Shown here piece by piece: positions 1 to 7,180 of a DNA stretch of 11,341 bases. A program made the translations under genes and the position numbers. Where the stretch lies: NCBI GenBank assembly GCA_013203545.1, contig JABMQA010001241.1, positions 1 to 11,341 of the forward strand, given 5' to 3'. This DNA comes from Bacteroidota bacterium. GTDB taxonomy: Bacteria; Bacteroidota; Bacteroidia; Bacteroidales; 4484-276. The notes beneath the pieces were generated by a model that saw only the letters and a program-made list of their open reading frames with translations, searched no databases and was not told the DNA's origin. Position 1 is the stretch's first letter; every line of letters begins with the position of its first letter.

Positions 1-122
1 AAAATATTTTAAAAAGTTTTAAAAGGAGTGGGAGAAAAGTGTAATGTATGGATTTCAAAAAATGTGACGGCAATTGTTTAATTCAAAGTTAATATACCAC
101 CCTTTATGACGGAGGTCATTCA

Positions 123-1472
123 CTAATCAGCCTGTTTAAGCACTGCCATAAAAACGACTTTTGTTAGGTGATCAATTTTAACCCTGTTATCAATCCTGTG
201 CCCGATAATCCAAGCTATATTGTTTTTGCTGGTCAGTATCCATGTATTCATTTTCTGATGGTGGGAGAATTTTTCATCTGTAAAAAAGTCGGATAGTTTC
301 TTTCTGCCCGTCATGCCGATAGGGGAAAAATAATCACCCGTTTTTGGTTTTCGTATGGTTAATGGAAAAACCAATTTATCAAAATCCATCTGAGCAATGG
401 TTTTGTTTCGCTGGATTTGAAAATTTGAATCACGTTCAATTATTTCAAAACTGATTTGAACTGGCTCACTAATAATTGCTGTATTGTGTTCAATTGTAAT
501 TTTTTCCTGAGAAAATCCCTGGTTAGCTTCATTTCGCTTTGATAAATACAATGAGTCACGGTCACGGATAATCTGGTAATCACCCGCGTAGAATTTTTGA
601 CCAGGTGGATTATTCAGCGAATTGATGATGTTATTCAGGGTGGAATAATTAAACCCAAACTGTCTTAATATTTCGAAAAGCAGAATTTTTGATTCGGGCA
701 GCAATTGCAGGATCCTGTTAGTGGGTATCCTGAGGTTGTTTTTACCTGTTTTAATGATCAGATCCGTTTCAGTTTCCTTTGCTGATTTTTGTATATAATC
801 GTCCGTTTCACGGATTATTTCGAAAGTTTTTTCAAATCCTTTTCTAAAGCCGGGATTAATATTTTCCATGGTTGGAATAAGATGGTGGCGAATTTTGTTT
901 CGAAGATATTTATTCCCGAAATTTGAGCTGTCTTCCCTAAACTGAATCCCCTTTTCCCGGGCAAATCTTTCTATATCCGCACTTTTAGCAAAAAGCATTG
1001 GCCTCACACAAGCCTTATTCTTAGGTCGAATACCTCTTAATCCGGCAGTACCGGTACCCCTGAAAAGATTGATGAAAAAGGTTTCGATCTGATCATCAAA
1101 ATGATGGGCAGTAGCATAATATTTATAAGAAGTTTCATCAATCAATTGATCAAACCAAAGGTACCTGAGTTCTCTGGCCGCTTCCTGGATGGATAGCTTT
1201 TTTTTGTCAGCAAACCCCAATGTTTCGAATGATTTTTCGAAATATTCAACGTCCAGATGCCGTGCCGCTTTACCAACAAAAATTGCATCCTGATCACTTT
1301 CAGTTCCACGTAACTTGAAATTGCAATGGGCAATCCCAAATTTAAATCCTGACGCTTTAAATAAATGCACCATCACCATCGAATCAATTCCTCCACTGAC
1401 AGTTAACAGGATTTTGTCGGAAAAATCACTAAGCTTTTGCGAATTAATATATTTGATAAATTGATTTATCAT
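123..1472 (-). CDS. tilS: tRNA(Ile)-lysidine synthetase TilS
   Basis: TilS is a cytoplasmic enzyme that uses ATP to attach lysine to C34 of the CAU-anticodon tRNA-Ile. This makes lysidine, so the tRNA reads AUA and is charged with isoleucine; it is normally essential. The 449-residue product has the N-type ATP pyrophosphatase P-loop SGGIDS at residues 26-31, the HCNFKLRG block at 49-56, QEAARELRY near 96-104, AHHFDDQIET at 122-131, and EDSSN (180-184) followed by R-N-x-I-R (191-195). Residues about 350-445 resemble the TilS C-terminal domain, with the motif G-D-x-F-x-P-I-G-M-x-G-x-K-K-L-S-D-F-F. Length is normal for the family. The ATG start puts the P-loop at the expected distance from the N terminus. 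The stop is TAG. The gene is divergent from the YjbH-like gene, and a promoter-like TACCTTTG lies 8 bases upstream of the start, implying a very short leader. Nothing looks damaged. Confidence 0.96.
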   Translation of the reverse strand: MINQFIKYINSQKLSDFSDKILLTVSGGIDSMVMVHLFKASGFKFGIAHCNFKLRGTESDQDAIFVGKAARHLDVEYFEKSFETLGFADKKKLSIQEAARELRYLWFDQLIDETSYKYYATAHHFDDQIETFFINLFRGTGTAGLRGIRPKNKACVRPMLFAKSADIERFAREKGIQFREDSSNFGNKYLRNKIRHHLIPTMENINPGFRKGFEKTFEIIRETDDYIQKSAKETETDLIIKTGKNNLRIPTNRILQLLPESKILLFEILRQFGFNYSTLNNIINSLNNPPGQKFYAGDYQIIRDRDSLYLSKRNEANQGFSQEKITIEHNTAIISEPVQISFEIIERDSNFQIQRNKTIAQMDFDKLVFPLTIRKPKTGDYFSPIGMTGRKKLSDFFTDEKFSHHQKMNTWILTSKNNIAWIIGHRIDNRVKIDHLTKVVFMAVLKQAD

Positions 1473-1480
1473 TTCCTGTA

Positions 1481-1488
1481 CAAAGGTA
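1481..1488 (-). promoter_or_regulatory. Candidate -7 box of tilS promoter (TACCTTTG)
   Basis: Read on the minus strand this is TACCTTTG, an exact fit to the Bacteroidota -7 consensus TAnnTTTG. Only eight bases separate it from the tilS ATG, so the transcript would be almost leaderless. The expected -33 TTTG is not clear; only a T-rich stretch lies at the right distance. The call rests on the box and its position alone. Confidence 0.5.
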
Positions 1489-1729
1489 AAAGATAGTGAG
1501 TGAAAAGAAAATTATTTTATCAGATTGCCATAGTTCTTCTGAAATTATTATTTAATTCCCGTATATTGCAATTTGCAGTTGTGTGGATTTGTAATTAATG
1601 TTTTTATAATCCATATGTATTGGTGTGAAAAATATGCTCATGGTTTTTTTTTAGGGGTAAGTTGTCTGAAATCCTTGTTTCATCTGTGTTATTGTTAATT
1701 TTTTTTAACCGGTATTTTTTTATACAATA
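1489..1729. other. AT-rich intergenic stretch with no gene seen
   Basis: This is the bulk of the 366-bp gap between the divergent tilS and YjbH-like genes. It is very AT-rich, with several T-runs. I see no convincing reading frame, tRNA-like fold, strong hairpin or long repeat. It most likely serves only as upstream sequence for the two promoters at its ends. Confidence 0.5.
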
Positions 1730-1761
1730 TTTGGATATTAGTTTTTTTTATTGTATGTTTG
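1730..1761 (+). promoter_or_regulatory. Bacteroidota-type promoter (TTTG-N20-TATGTTTG)
   Basis: TTTG at 1730-1733 and TATGTTTG at 1754-1761 are separated by 20 bases. This matches the Bacteroidota sigma-70-type consensus (-33 TTTG, -7 TAnnTTTG) in both boxes and in spacing, the best match in the window. Transcription would start near 1767 and give a leader of about 90 nt before the ATG at 1857. It probably drives both the YjbH-like gene and the lipoprotein gene. Confidence 0.65.
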
Positions 1762-1856
1762 CAAAAAACTATCGCTTTTGGAAAACTGTATGGAGGCTAA
1801 TTTTATCCAAAAAGGGGATTAATTGAAAAGTATTAACAGTGAGAAAGAAGAGTGAT

Positions 1857-3098
1857 ATGAAGCGATGGATTTTCGTTCTTTGTAATCTTTTTTTGATTTT
1901 GTCTGGAACACTTCAAAATGTTAAGGCCCAAGATAATCAAGTGCTGGATTCGATTTCAATATTACTTGTGAATGAGGGTTTTGAAAATGTTACAGTTGCT
2001 ACTGAAAATGATAAGTTATACATTGGCTATGAGAACAGGAGATACAGACTGGGATCACGAGGCATGGCAGAATTGTTGGTAACGTTATCAAATAGTGGCA
2101 TAGTTGCTGGTAATAAAGAGTTGAATATTGTGCTCCTCGATCAGAAAACGCCCATTATCCTGGTAAAGGTTCTTAAAGACGACGTGGTGAATTATCTTAC
2201 GGGTAATTTATCAGTAGCGGATTTCAGAAGCAAGGTAAATGTCAGTTACGAATGTGAAGATATCTACAGCAGGATTGCTAAATTACGGAGCACTAATCAT
2301 TCGGAGTTTAAGGCTGATGTAAAAATTATTCCTCAGGTGAGGACGCTGTTTGGCGATTTTGATAATCCCGTTCAATCAAATATTAATTTGATTCCTGATT
2401 ATAATACTGTGATAAGTAAGGGACTATCAATCAAGGCGCAATTGATTCTACCAATTCAAAATGATTTTTACTTTGATGAAGAAGGCAAGAAAGTAAGGCC
2501 GGGTATTATAAGTATAAACCAATTCGTCAGGCTTAAAGATGATTTCTTTTTAAATCTAACCGCTGGTTTTTTTGACAAAAACAGAGCGGGTGGGAATTTC
2601 GAAATGAAAAAGATATTTGCGAATGGGAAGTTTGCTTTAGGTGGTGAAATTGGATATACAACAGATTATAGTTTCACAGGACTGACTACGGAATATTTTG
2701 AAGATGAAAATTACCTTACTGCACTGGCATCATTTGAATATAGGTATCATCCTTATGATTTGACCGGCAGAATACAACTGGGAAATTTTTTATTCAATGA
2801 CCAAGGGGTTCGTTTTGATGTTTTCAGACAATTCGGAGAAGTAAATATTGGTTTTTTTGCTTTTATGACCGATGAGGTTTTTAATGGTGGTTTCAGATTC
2901 TCAATACCAATACCACCCCGGAAATACACTAAAATAAAGTATATTCGTGTAAGACCTGATGAAAAGTTCAGTTGGGCATATAAAGCAAAAGGGTTCCCAA
3001 GGGCAGGTGCTTACTGCAATACAGGGTATAATTTAAGTGAATCGATGGTGGAATTTAACCCGGAATTTTTTAAAGAACAATTAATAAGAAATTTATAA
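1857..3098 (+). CDS. YjbH/GfcD-like exported protein, probable outer-membrane beta-barrel
   Basis: From the ATG at 1857 the product is 413 residues. It begins with a clear signal peptide: MKR, a hydrophobic run, then a likely signal peptidase I site after V-K-A at about residues 22-24. The frame also allows a GTG start at 1839, but that adds six charged residues before the signal peptide, and the purine-rich stretch just upstream suits the ATG. The N-terminal part (about 35-120) has the pattern 'G-F-x-N-V-x-V ... L-Y-I-G-Y-E-N-R-R-Y-R', like the small repeated domain of YjbH/GfcD proteins. The rest alternates short aromatic-rich strands as in a beta-barrel, and ends in the YjbH-like block 'R-Q-F-G-E-V-N-I-G-F-F' plus 'N-G-G-F-R-F-S-I-P-I-P-P-R'. 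Enterobacterial YjbH and GfcD act in exopolysaccharide or capsule export and are near 700 residues, so this is a short form. Family assignment is from remembered patterns; the precise role is unknown. It is co-transcribed with the lipoprotein gene 44 bp downstream. Confidence 0.62.
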   Translation: MKRWIFVLCNLFLILSGTLQNVKAQDNQVLDSISILLVNEGFENVTVATENDKLYIGYENRRYRLGSRGMAELLVTLSNSGIVAGNKELNIVLLDQKTPIILVKVLKDDVVNYLTGNLSVADFRSKVNVSYECEDIYSRIAKLRSTNHSEFKADVKIIPQVRTLFGDFDNPVQSNINLIPDYNTVISKGLSIKAQLILPIQNDFYFDEEGKKVRPGIISINQFVRLKDDFFLNLTAGFFDKNRAGGNFEMKKIFANGKFALGGEIGYTTDYSFTGLTTEYFEDENYLTALASFEYRYHPYDLTGRIQLGNFLFNDQGVRFDVFRQFGEVNIGFFAFMTDEVFNGGFRFSIPIPPRKYTKIKYIRVRPDEKFSWAYKAKGFPRAGAYCNTGYNLSESMVEFNPEFFKEQLIRNL

Positions 3099-3130
3099 TT
3101 TTGGAACTTAAGAGAGTATTAACGAAAATA

Positions 3131-3137
3131 AAAGGAG
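3131..3137 (+). promoter_or_regulatory. Ribosome binding site deciding the lipoprotein start
   Basis: AAAGGAG lies five bases before the ATG at 3143. A near-ideal Shine-Dalgarno sequence is unusual for Bacteroidota. It favours this ATG over the in-frame TTG at 3101, which would place 14 extra charged residues before the lipoprotein signal. Confidence 0.7.
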
Positions 3138-3142
3138 TAAAA

Positions 3143-4291
3143 ATGAAATCTAAAGTGAAAACAAAATTGCTGGCATTTTTTATTCTTGCAGGATTTATGG
3201 TTTTGTTATTAAACCAATGCAAGAATGTTGGGCCTTCTGACTGGCCTGAACCAACCCCGGATGTTTCAAACCAGCTTAAACTTGCTGTTTTTGAAAGTGA
3301 TGATGGAGCTATATTGCAGGGGTATGATATTAAGGTGATCCTTCCTGATGGTACTACGAAGGAATTCAGTGACGAAAATGGAACATTAACCATGAATGGC
3401 GATTTAGAAGGTAATTATATTATTACCGCAGTTAAAGATGGGTACCTTGCTGAAAATGCAACCATCGAAATAGAAAGCGTGCAGGAGGACAATGTTTCGA
3501 GTGTTACACATCATGAGTTCTTTTTGAACAAGAGAGGTAATTCAAACCTTATAACACCACAAGGGGTGACCCTCACGGTAGAAAATGATTTAGGCCAACC
3601 TACAACAGTAGATTTCCCTGCCGGATCATTATCCAATGATGAAAATGTTGTGGTCACATTTATTCAACCACCTGCCAAAAATGGTGATTTGAAGATTTTG
3701 GGCGAAAGGGCACTCATTAAGGGTTATAATTTTAGTCCGGATCTCACATTTCCAGAAAACGCTAAACCAACAATAAATATTCCTATCGATATTCCGGCTG
3801 TTCAGGATGGTGGAAGTATTTACTTCGGCAATTATGATGAAGAAACCGGTATGTGGGAAGAAATAGTAGGAACACTGAATGCCGAACGGACGGTGGCATC
3901 CTTTGATATGCCGCACTTTTCTTCATGGTATTCGTTTACTGGTTATCGACTTGTTAAAGCAGGCACAACCTGGAGTCCCTGGACATATGTTGCGGAATCT
4001 GATACCTGTGGATCAGGCGCATGTGGCACTTTTATTTATGCTGTTTCGCCTAATGGTCTGATTGGAAATCTGATATCCTTTGGATATAGTATTAACCTGA
4101 AAGCAAAAGATACCAGATGTGTTGGGCCTCACTACCATTGGGCCCAAGTACTTTATGCACGTTGTAAACTTGTTACTTACAATGTTTATGATTATGAGGG
4201 CACCTTGCTGGGAAGCATCCAGTTGCCCATGAAAAAGTTTCAATGGATGGTTGATGAGTACAATTGCCACGATCAAGGTGGTGGAAGTTGA
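3143..4291 (+). CDS. Lipoprotein with ZU5-like domain and cysteine-rich C terminus
   Basis: The 382-residue product starts with a lysine-rich N terminus and a hydrophobic run (about 9-23), then L-N-Q-C, with Cys26 as the likely lipidated residue. The box is loose but acceptable for Bacteroidota. Residues about 42-115 resemble a carboxypeptidase-regulatory or Ig-like fold ('G-x-x-L-Q-G-Y-D-I-K-V-x-L-P-D-G', 'G-N-Y-I-I-T-A-V-K-D-G-Y'). Residues about 135-175 resemble a ZU5-type module ('I-T-P-Q-G-V-T-L-T-V', 'F-P-A-G-S-L'), followed near 235-265 by 'M-W-E-E-I-V-G-T-L' and 'M-P-H-F-S-S-W-Y', the pattern that usually follows ZU5 in bacterial surface proteins. The last 115 residues are unrecognised and hold five cysteines (289, 294, 326, 341, 375), ending H-D-Q-G-G-G-S. 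Likely outer-membrane anchored and a partner of the YjbH-like protein encoded just upstream in the same operon. No enzymatic function can be inferred. Confidence 0.7.
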   Translation: MKSKVKTKLLAFFILAGFMVLLLNQCKNVGPSDWPEPTPDVSNQLKLAVFESDDGAILQGYDIKVILPDGTTKEFSDENGTLTMNGDLEGNYIITAVKDGYLAENATIEIESVQEDNVSSVTHHEFFLNKRGNSNLITPQGVTLTVENDLGQPTTVDFPAGSLSNDENVVVTFIQPPAKNGDLKILGERALIKGYNFSPDLTFPENAKPTINIPIDIPAVQDGGSIYFGNYDEETGMWEEIVGTLNAERTVASFDMPHFSSWYSFTGYRLVKAGTTWSPWTYVAESDTCGSGACGTFIYAVSPNGLIGNLISFGYSINLKAKDTRCVGPHYHWAQVLYARCKLVTYNVYDYEGTLLGSIQLPMKKFQWMVDEYNCHDQGGGS

Positions 4292-4314
4292 TAGGGAACA
4301 TTCCAATAGAATAT

Positions 4315-4352
4315 AAAAAAAGGCTGTCAGTTTTATCCTGACAGCCTTTTTT
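4315..4352. terminator. Bidirectional intrinsic terminator
   Basis: The arms GGCTGTCAG (4322-4330) and CTGACAGCC (4338-4346) pair perfectly over nine bases around a 7-nt loop. They are flanked by seven A on the left and six T on the right, which extend the stem or act as U-tracts on either strand. It lies 24 bases after the lipoprotein stop (+) and 44 bases beyond the stop of the convergent large gene (-), so it can end both transcripts. Confidence 0.9.
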
Positions 4353-4395
4353 ATTTGGCAATGTAAGAGTGGGATTGGATTACAGGCGCATCAAT

Positions 4396-6996
4396 TTATC
4401 TGATGATAGTTATTGAACCTGTAAGAGTCCTTTTTGTGATTCCCGTAAGATGGATTTCGTAAACATCACAAACGTAAAAGTAAGCGCCGGCGCTGCAATC
4501 TGAATTATTGTTCTTGTTTTTTCCATCCCAGTTGATGTCAGGGTCTTCAGTTTCAAATACCAGCCTGCCCCACCTGTTGAATATTTTCATTTGTATTTTA
4601 TCGACTGAGGTGTAATCAAATGGGATAAATATTTCGTTGTATTCATCACCATTGGGGGTAAATACATTTGGAAGGCTGTATAGTGAACAACTGTCTATAT
4701 TAACGCATACAACATTGCTTAACTCACCAATATTGCCAACGGAATCTATGGCAAAAACCCCATAACAGCCAACAATAGAGTTTAAATTTTTGTGAACATA
4801 AATCTTTTCATTAACTTCAGGAACTGAGTCGATAACAACAAGCTCCTGATCAGCACGTGGGGAGAAAGATATGTAATACATTGCAACGTCCGCTGGACAA
4901 CCATGGGCATTATCCCAGGATAAAACATTTTCTATTCTATCACAGTTGGTTTTCACAGTGAGTGCAGGTGGGCAGGGTGGGACATTATCCTCGGGAATTC
5001 CGGAGGCTATTTGTGAAAAGTTAATTATCGGATCTACCAGGCCCTGTGCACTGTATTTTCCGACACTTTCGATATAATAAGTATATTGATGATAATTTAC
5101 CAGGTTACTGTCCTTGTAGGATGGTTCACCGCTGTACCCGATCGAGTCAAAGATGTTTGATTCATCATTAAGCCTGAAAATGGTATAGAAATTATTATTC
5201 CAGGGTACATTAACCAGCCATGACAGGATCAAAGATTCGTCGGATGGGGTTACGTTAAGGAACATGGTCTGAGCAATATGGGTTGAGCCAACCCAATATG
5301 GGATCTCAGCCTGGTTGCAATATAGATCAATTTTGTATATGTATGAGTGATTGGTGGTATTCAAACCATAATCAAAATATGTTGTATCATTTAAACTCAT
5401 GGTAGAGTCGATAACAATAAACCCGCCGGGATCATTATCCAATGACCTATTAATAATGTATTTATAGGGTGAAGGAAATAAAAGGGTATCCATCTCGGTT
5501 GGTTTGGCCCAGGCTACAAAAGTATATCCATCCTGAATATCGGTTTTCTGAACCGAGGTGTTTGTTATGATGGGAACATCCTTTTTAAGTGCAGCACATA
5601 CCTCTTCTGAAGCATAGCTTTGCGCACCATCCGGAAAATTGGCAACTACCATATAGCAATAATCAACGCCATGGATTAACCCCGAGCCGTTATTGTTGTC
5701 GATAAAAGTGGTGTCAAGTTTTCCTACATTTACAGCAATAGGGATGTATCCGGTATATTCAGGCACACCAGGTTCGCAAGGTCCGGGGTTAAAACCAAAA
5801 TATCCGTTTCGCCTGTAAATTTCATAGCCAATAACCTTTTCACAGTCCAATTTACCCCAACTCAGGTGAATAGAGTTGCCAACAGCGGAGGCACTGAGAT
5901 TTTGTGGGGGAGGTCCAATAACTTTAATATTTATCGTTTTTATATCAGTGAGTTGAGGGTTTGTAAATGTATCTCTGGCAATAAATACCATTTGATAGGG
6001 CTGCAGTTGGACTTGATTACATATTGTTGGCCATGTAAAAGTTGAAGTAACAGTACCCGTGCCAACTGCAATTGGAAAACTTGCCGGGCTGTCATCCAGT
6101 ACCAACGGCCCCCCTACAGCTCTAATCACCAATTGATCGTTATCCGGGTCAGTAGCGCTAACATCAATGCTCAGGGTCGTTCCAGCCATTATGCATGTGT
6201 CCGATAGGTTATTGATTTCTGGTGGTTGATTATCACATGCAACAATTGTTATCTGCATATCTCTCGTAACATATCCAATCCGAACCCCATACCGCCATTC
6301 CTCAACTAAAAATGCAATATTGTATTCGCCCTGCAAAATTGGTTTATCCCAAATAATTGTACCGGATAAGGGATCAATCTCAAAGGTTGATTGAACAGTT
6401 GTATCTACTTTATTTGGCAAAACATAACCGGGGATAGGAAGGCCAAATACACCTCTGCAACTAACAAGCTGATAGGATATACTATCCCCATCCTGGTCGT
6501 AAGCTCCGGGATTGTGAAGGTAAATGTTGTTTACGCAACCATTGTCAATCGGTGGCGATAATAATTCTACCGAATTATTCGATCCTAAAAACGGATTAAT
6601 CACAAGTTGGGTTTGAATAAAAAACGGGACATTCACAGAATTTGGAATATTTAAAACCCCATAATTTCTATTGGGGTCTTCTACGGAAATGGTATAGATA
6701 CCCTGACCCGGGAAAACGTGGGTTTTGCCGGCGTAAACATTTCTGCTGATATTATTTGGATAATCTATTTTCAGGGTTCTGGGTACTATCGAAGAGGAGC
6801 CATCGCCCCATGAAATTTCCAACTCAGGACGGTCAGCAGGACTGGGGGTATAGGTGTATGTTACAATGGTAAACTCATATCCGTATTCCTGATCGGGCAG
6901 GGCAATGTAAGTGATTTCACCGGCACGTTGATGGGTTCCAAATAACAATGGTTTAAATACGACAACAAACAATATTAAAAATAAAAATCTTCTCAT
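4396..6996 (-). CDS. Large secreted multidomain protein with T9SS type B C-terminal sorting domain
   Basis: The 866-residue product begins MRRF, then a hydrophobic signal segment to about residue 20. 'T-H-Q-R-A-G-E-I-T-Y' follows, a mature N terminus common in the gliding-motility-associated-like proteins of Bacteroidota. In order I see a PKD-like region ('W-G-D-G-S-S', 'F-P-G-Q-G-I-Y-T-I-S-V', about 60-115); a region with D-Q-D-G-D-S-I-S-Y (about 170-255); an Ig/cadherin-like part with D-P-D-N-D-Q-L (about 260-360); and three or four fibronectin-III-like modules (about 362-765). The last 92 residues start L-P-N-V-F-T-P-N-G-D at 775 and contain F-N-R-W-G and W-D-G-K. These are hallmarks of the CHU_C/type B signal that directs export across the outer membrane by the T9SS. 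Likely an adhesin-like or structural surface protein; no catalytic domain is visible. The sorting domain is certain, the function is not. It stands alone, between a shared terminator and a divergent promoter region. Confidence 0.9.
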   Translation of the reverse strand: MRRFLFLILFVVVFKPLLFGTHQRAGEITYIALPDQEYGYEFTIVTYTYTPSPADRPELEISWGDGSSSIVPRTLKIDYPNNISRNVYAGKTHVFPGQGIYTISVEDPNRNYGVLNIPNSVNVPFFIQTQLVINPFLGSNNSVELLSPPIDNGCVNNIYLHNPGAYDQDGDSISYQLVSCRGVFGLPIPGYVLPNKVDTTVQSTFEIDPLSGTIIWDKPILQGEYNIAFLVEEWRYGVRIGYVTRDMQITIVACDNQPPEINNLSDTCIMAGTTLSIDVSATDPDNDQLVIRAVGGPLVLDDSPASFPIAVGTGTVTSTFTWPTICNQVQLQPYQMVFIARDTFTNPQLTDIKTINIKVIGPPPQNLSASAVGNSIHLSWGKLDCEKVIGYEIYRRNGYFGFNPGPCEPGVPEYTGYIPIAVNVGKLDTTFIDNNNGSGLIHGVDYCYMVVANFPDGAQSYASEEVCAALKKDVPIITNTSVQKTDIQDGYTFVAWAKPTEMDTLLFPSPYKYIINRSLDNDPGGFIVIDSTMSLNDTTYFDYGLNTTNHSYIYKIDLYCNQAEIPYWVGSTHIAQTMFLNVTPSDESLILSWLVNVPWNNNFYTIFRLNDESNIFDSIGYSGEPSYKDSNLVNYHQYTYYIESVGKYSAQGLVDPIINFSQIASGIPEDNVPPCPPALTVKTNCDRIENVLSWDNAHGCPADVAMYYISFSPRADQELVVIDSVPEVNEKIYVHKNLNSIVGCYGVFAIDSVGNIGELSNVVCVNIDSCSLYSLPNVFTPNGDEYNEIFIPFDYTSVDKIQMKIFNRWGRLVFETEDPDINWDGKNKNNNSDCSAGAYFYVCDVYEIHLTGITKRTLTGSITIIR

Positions 6997-7028
6997 GAGA
7001 AGCAGTACAGCTTTGTGAATTTTCAGGC

Positions 7029-7036
7029 CAAAAGTA
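7029..7036 (-). promoter_or_regulatory. Candidate -7 box for the T9SS-cargo gene (TACTTTTG)
   Basis: On the minus strand this reads TACTTTTG, matching TAnnTTTG, 32 bases upstream of the ATG of the large secreted protein. No TTTG is found at the expected -33 distance, so the assignment is tentative. It shares the 184-bp gap with the divergent rel promoter. Confidence 0.4.
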
Positions 7037-7146
7037 CTTAAAAAATCCTGCTAAGATTAATCCCGGTTGAATATTTTAGGCCATTTCTATAACGTAATTT
7101 TTTATTATTTGATACAAAACTTGTTCCCGATCAAGACAATTATAGC

Positions 7147-7154
7147 TAATTTTG
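7147..7154 (+). promoter_or_regulatory. Candidate -7 box of rel promoter (TAATTTTG)
   Basis: TAATTTTG matches the Bacteroidota -7 consensus, with a TTG at 7121-7123 some 23 bases upstream as a loose -33 element. A start near 7160 would give a leader of about 20 nt before the ATG at 7181. This is also an argument that the open frame upstream of 7181 is not translated. Confidence 0.45.
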
Positions 7155-7180
7155 TTAACTTTTCAAGTGATAAAACTCAA

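Noticed and set aside
84..91. TAACTTTG on the minus strand, as a promoter for a gene beyond the left edge
   Set aside because: It fits TAnnTTTG but has no -33 element, and no gene start is visible in the window; such short matches arise by chance in AT-rich DNA.
106..119. Small hairpin ATGAC-GGAG-GTCAT just after the tilS stop, as a terminator
   Set aside because: Only five base pairs and no T-tract on the tilS strand.
1839..1856. GTG start for the YjbH-like protein
   Set aside because: It adds six mostly charged residues before a normal signal peptide that begins at ATG 1857.
3101..3142. Upstream TTG start for the lipoprotein
   Set aside because: It would put 14 extra residues ahead of the lipoprotein signal, while ATG 3143 has AAAGGAG five bases upstream.
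7067..7180. Upstream extension of the Rel frame from a TTG codon (38 residues)
   Set aside because: The residues are hydrophobic and AT-driven, resemble nothing in the family, and overlap a TAnnTTTG box; ATG 7181 gives the normal N terminus.
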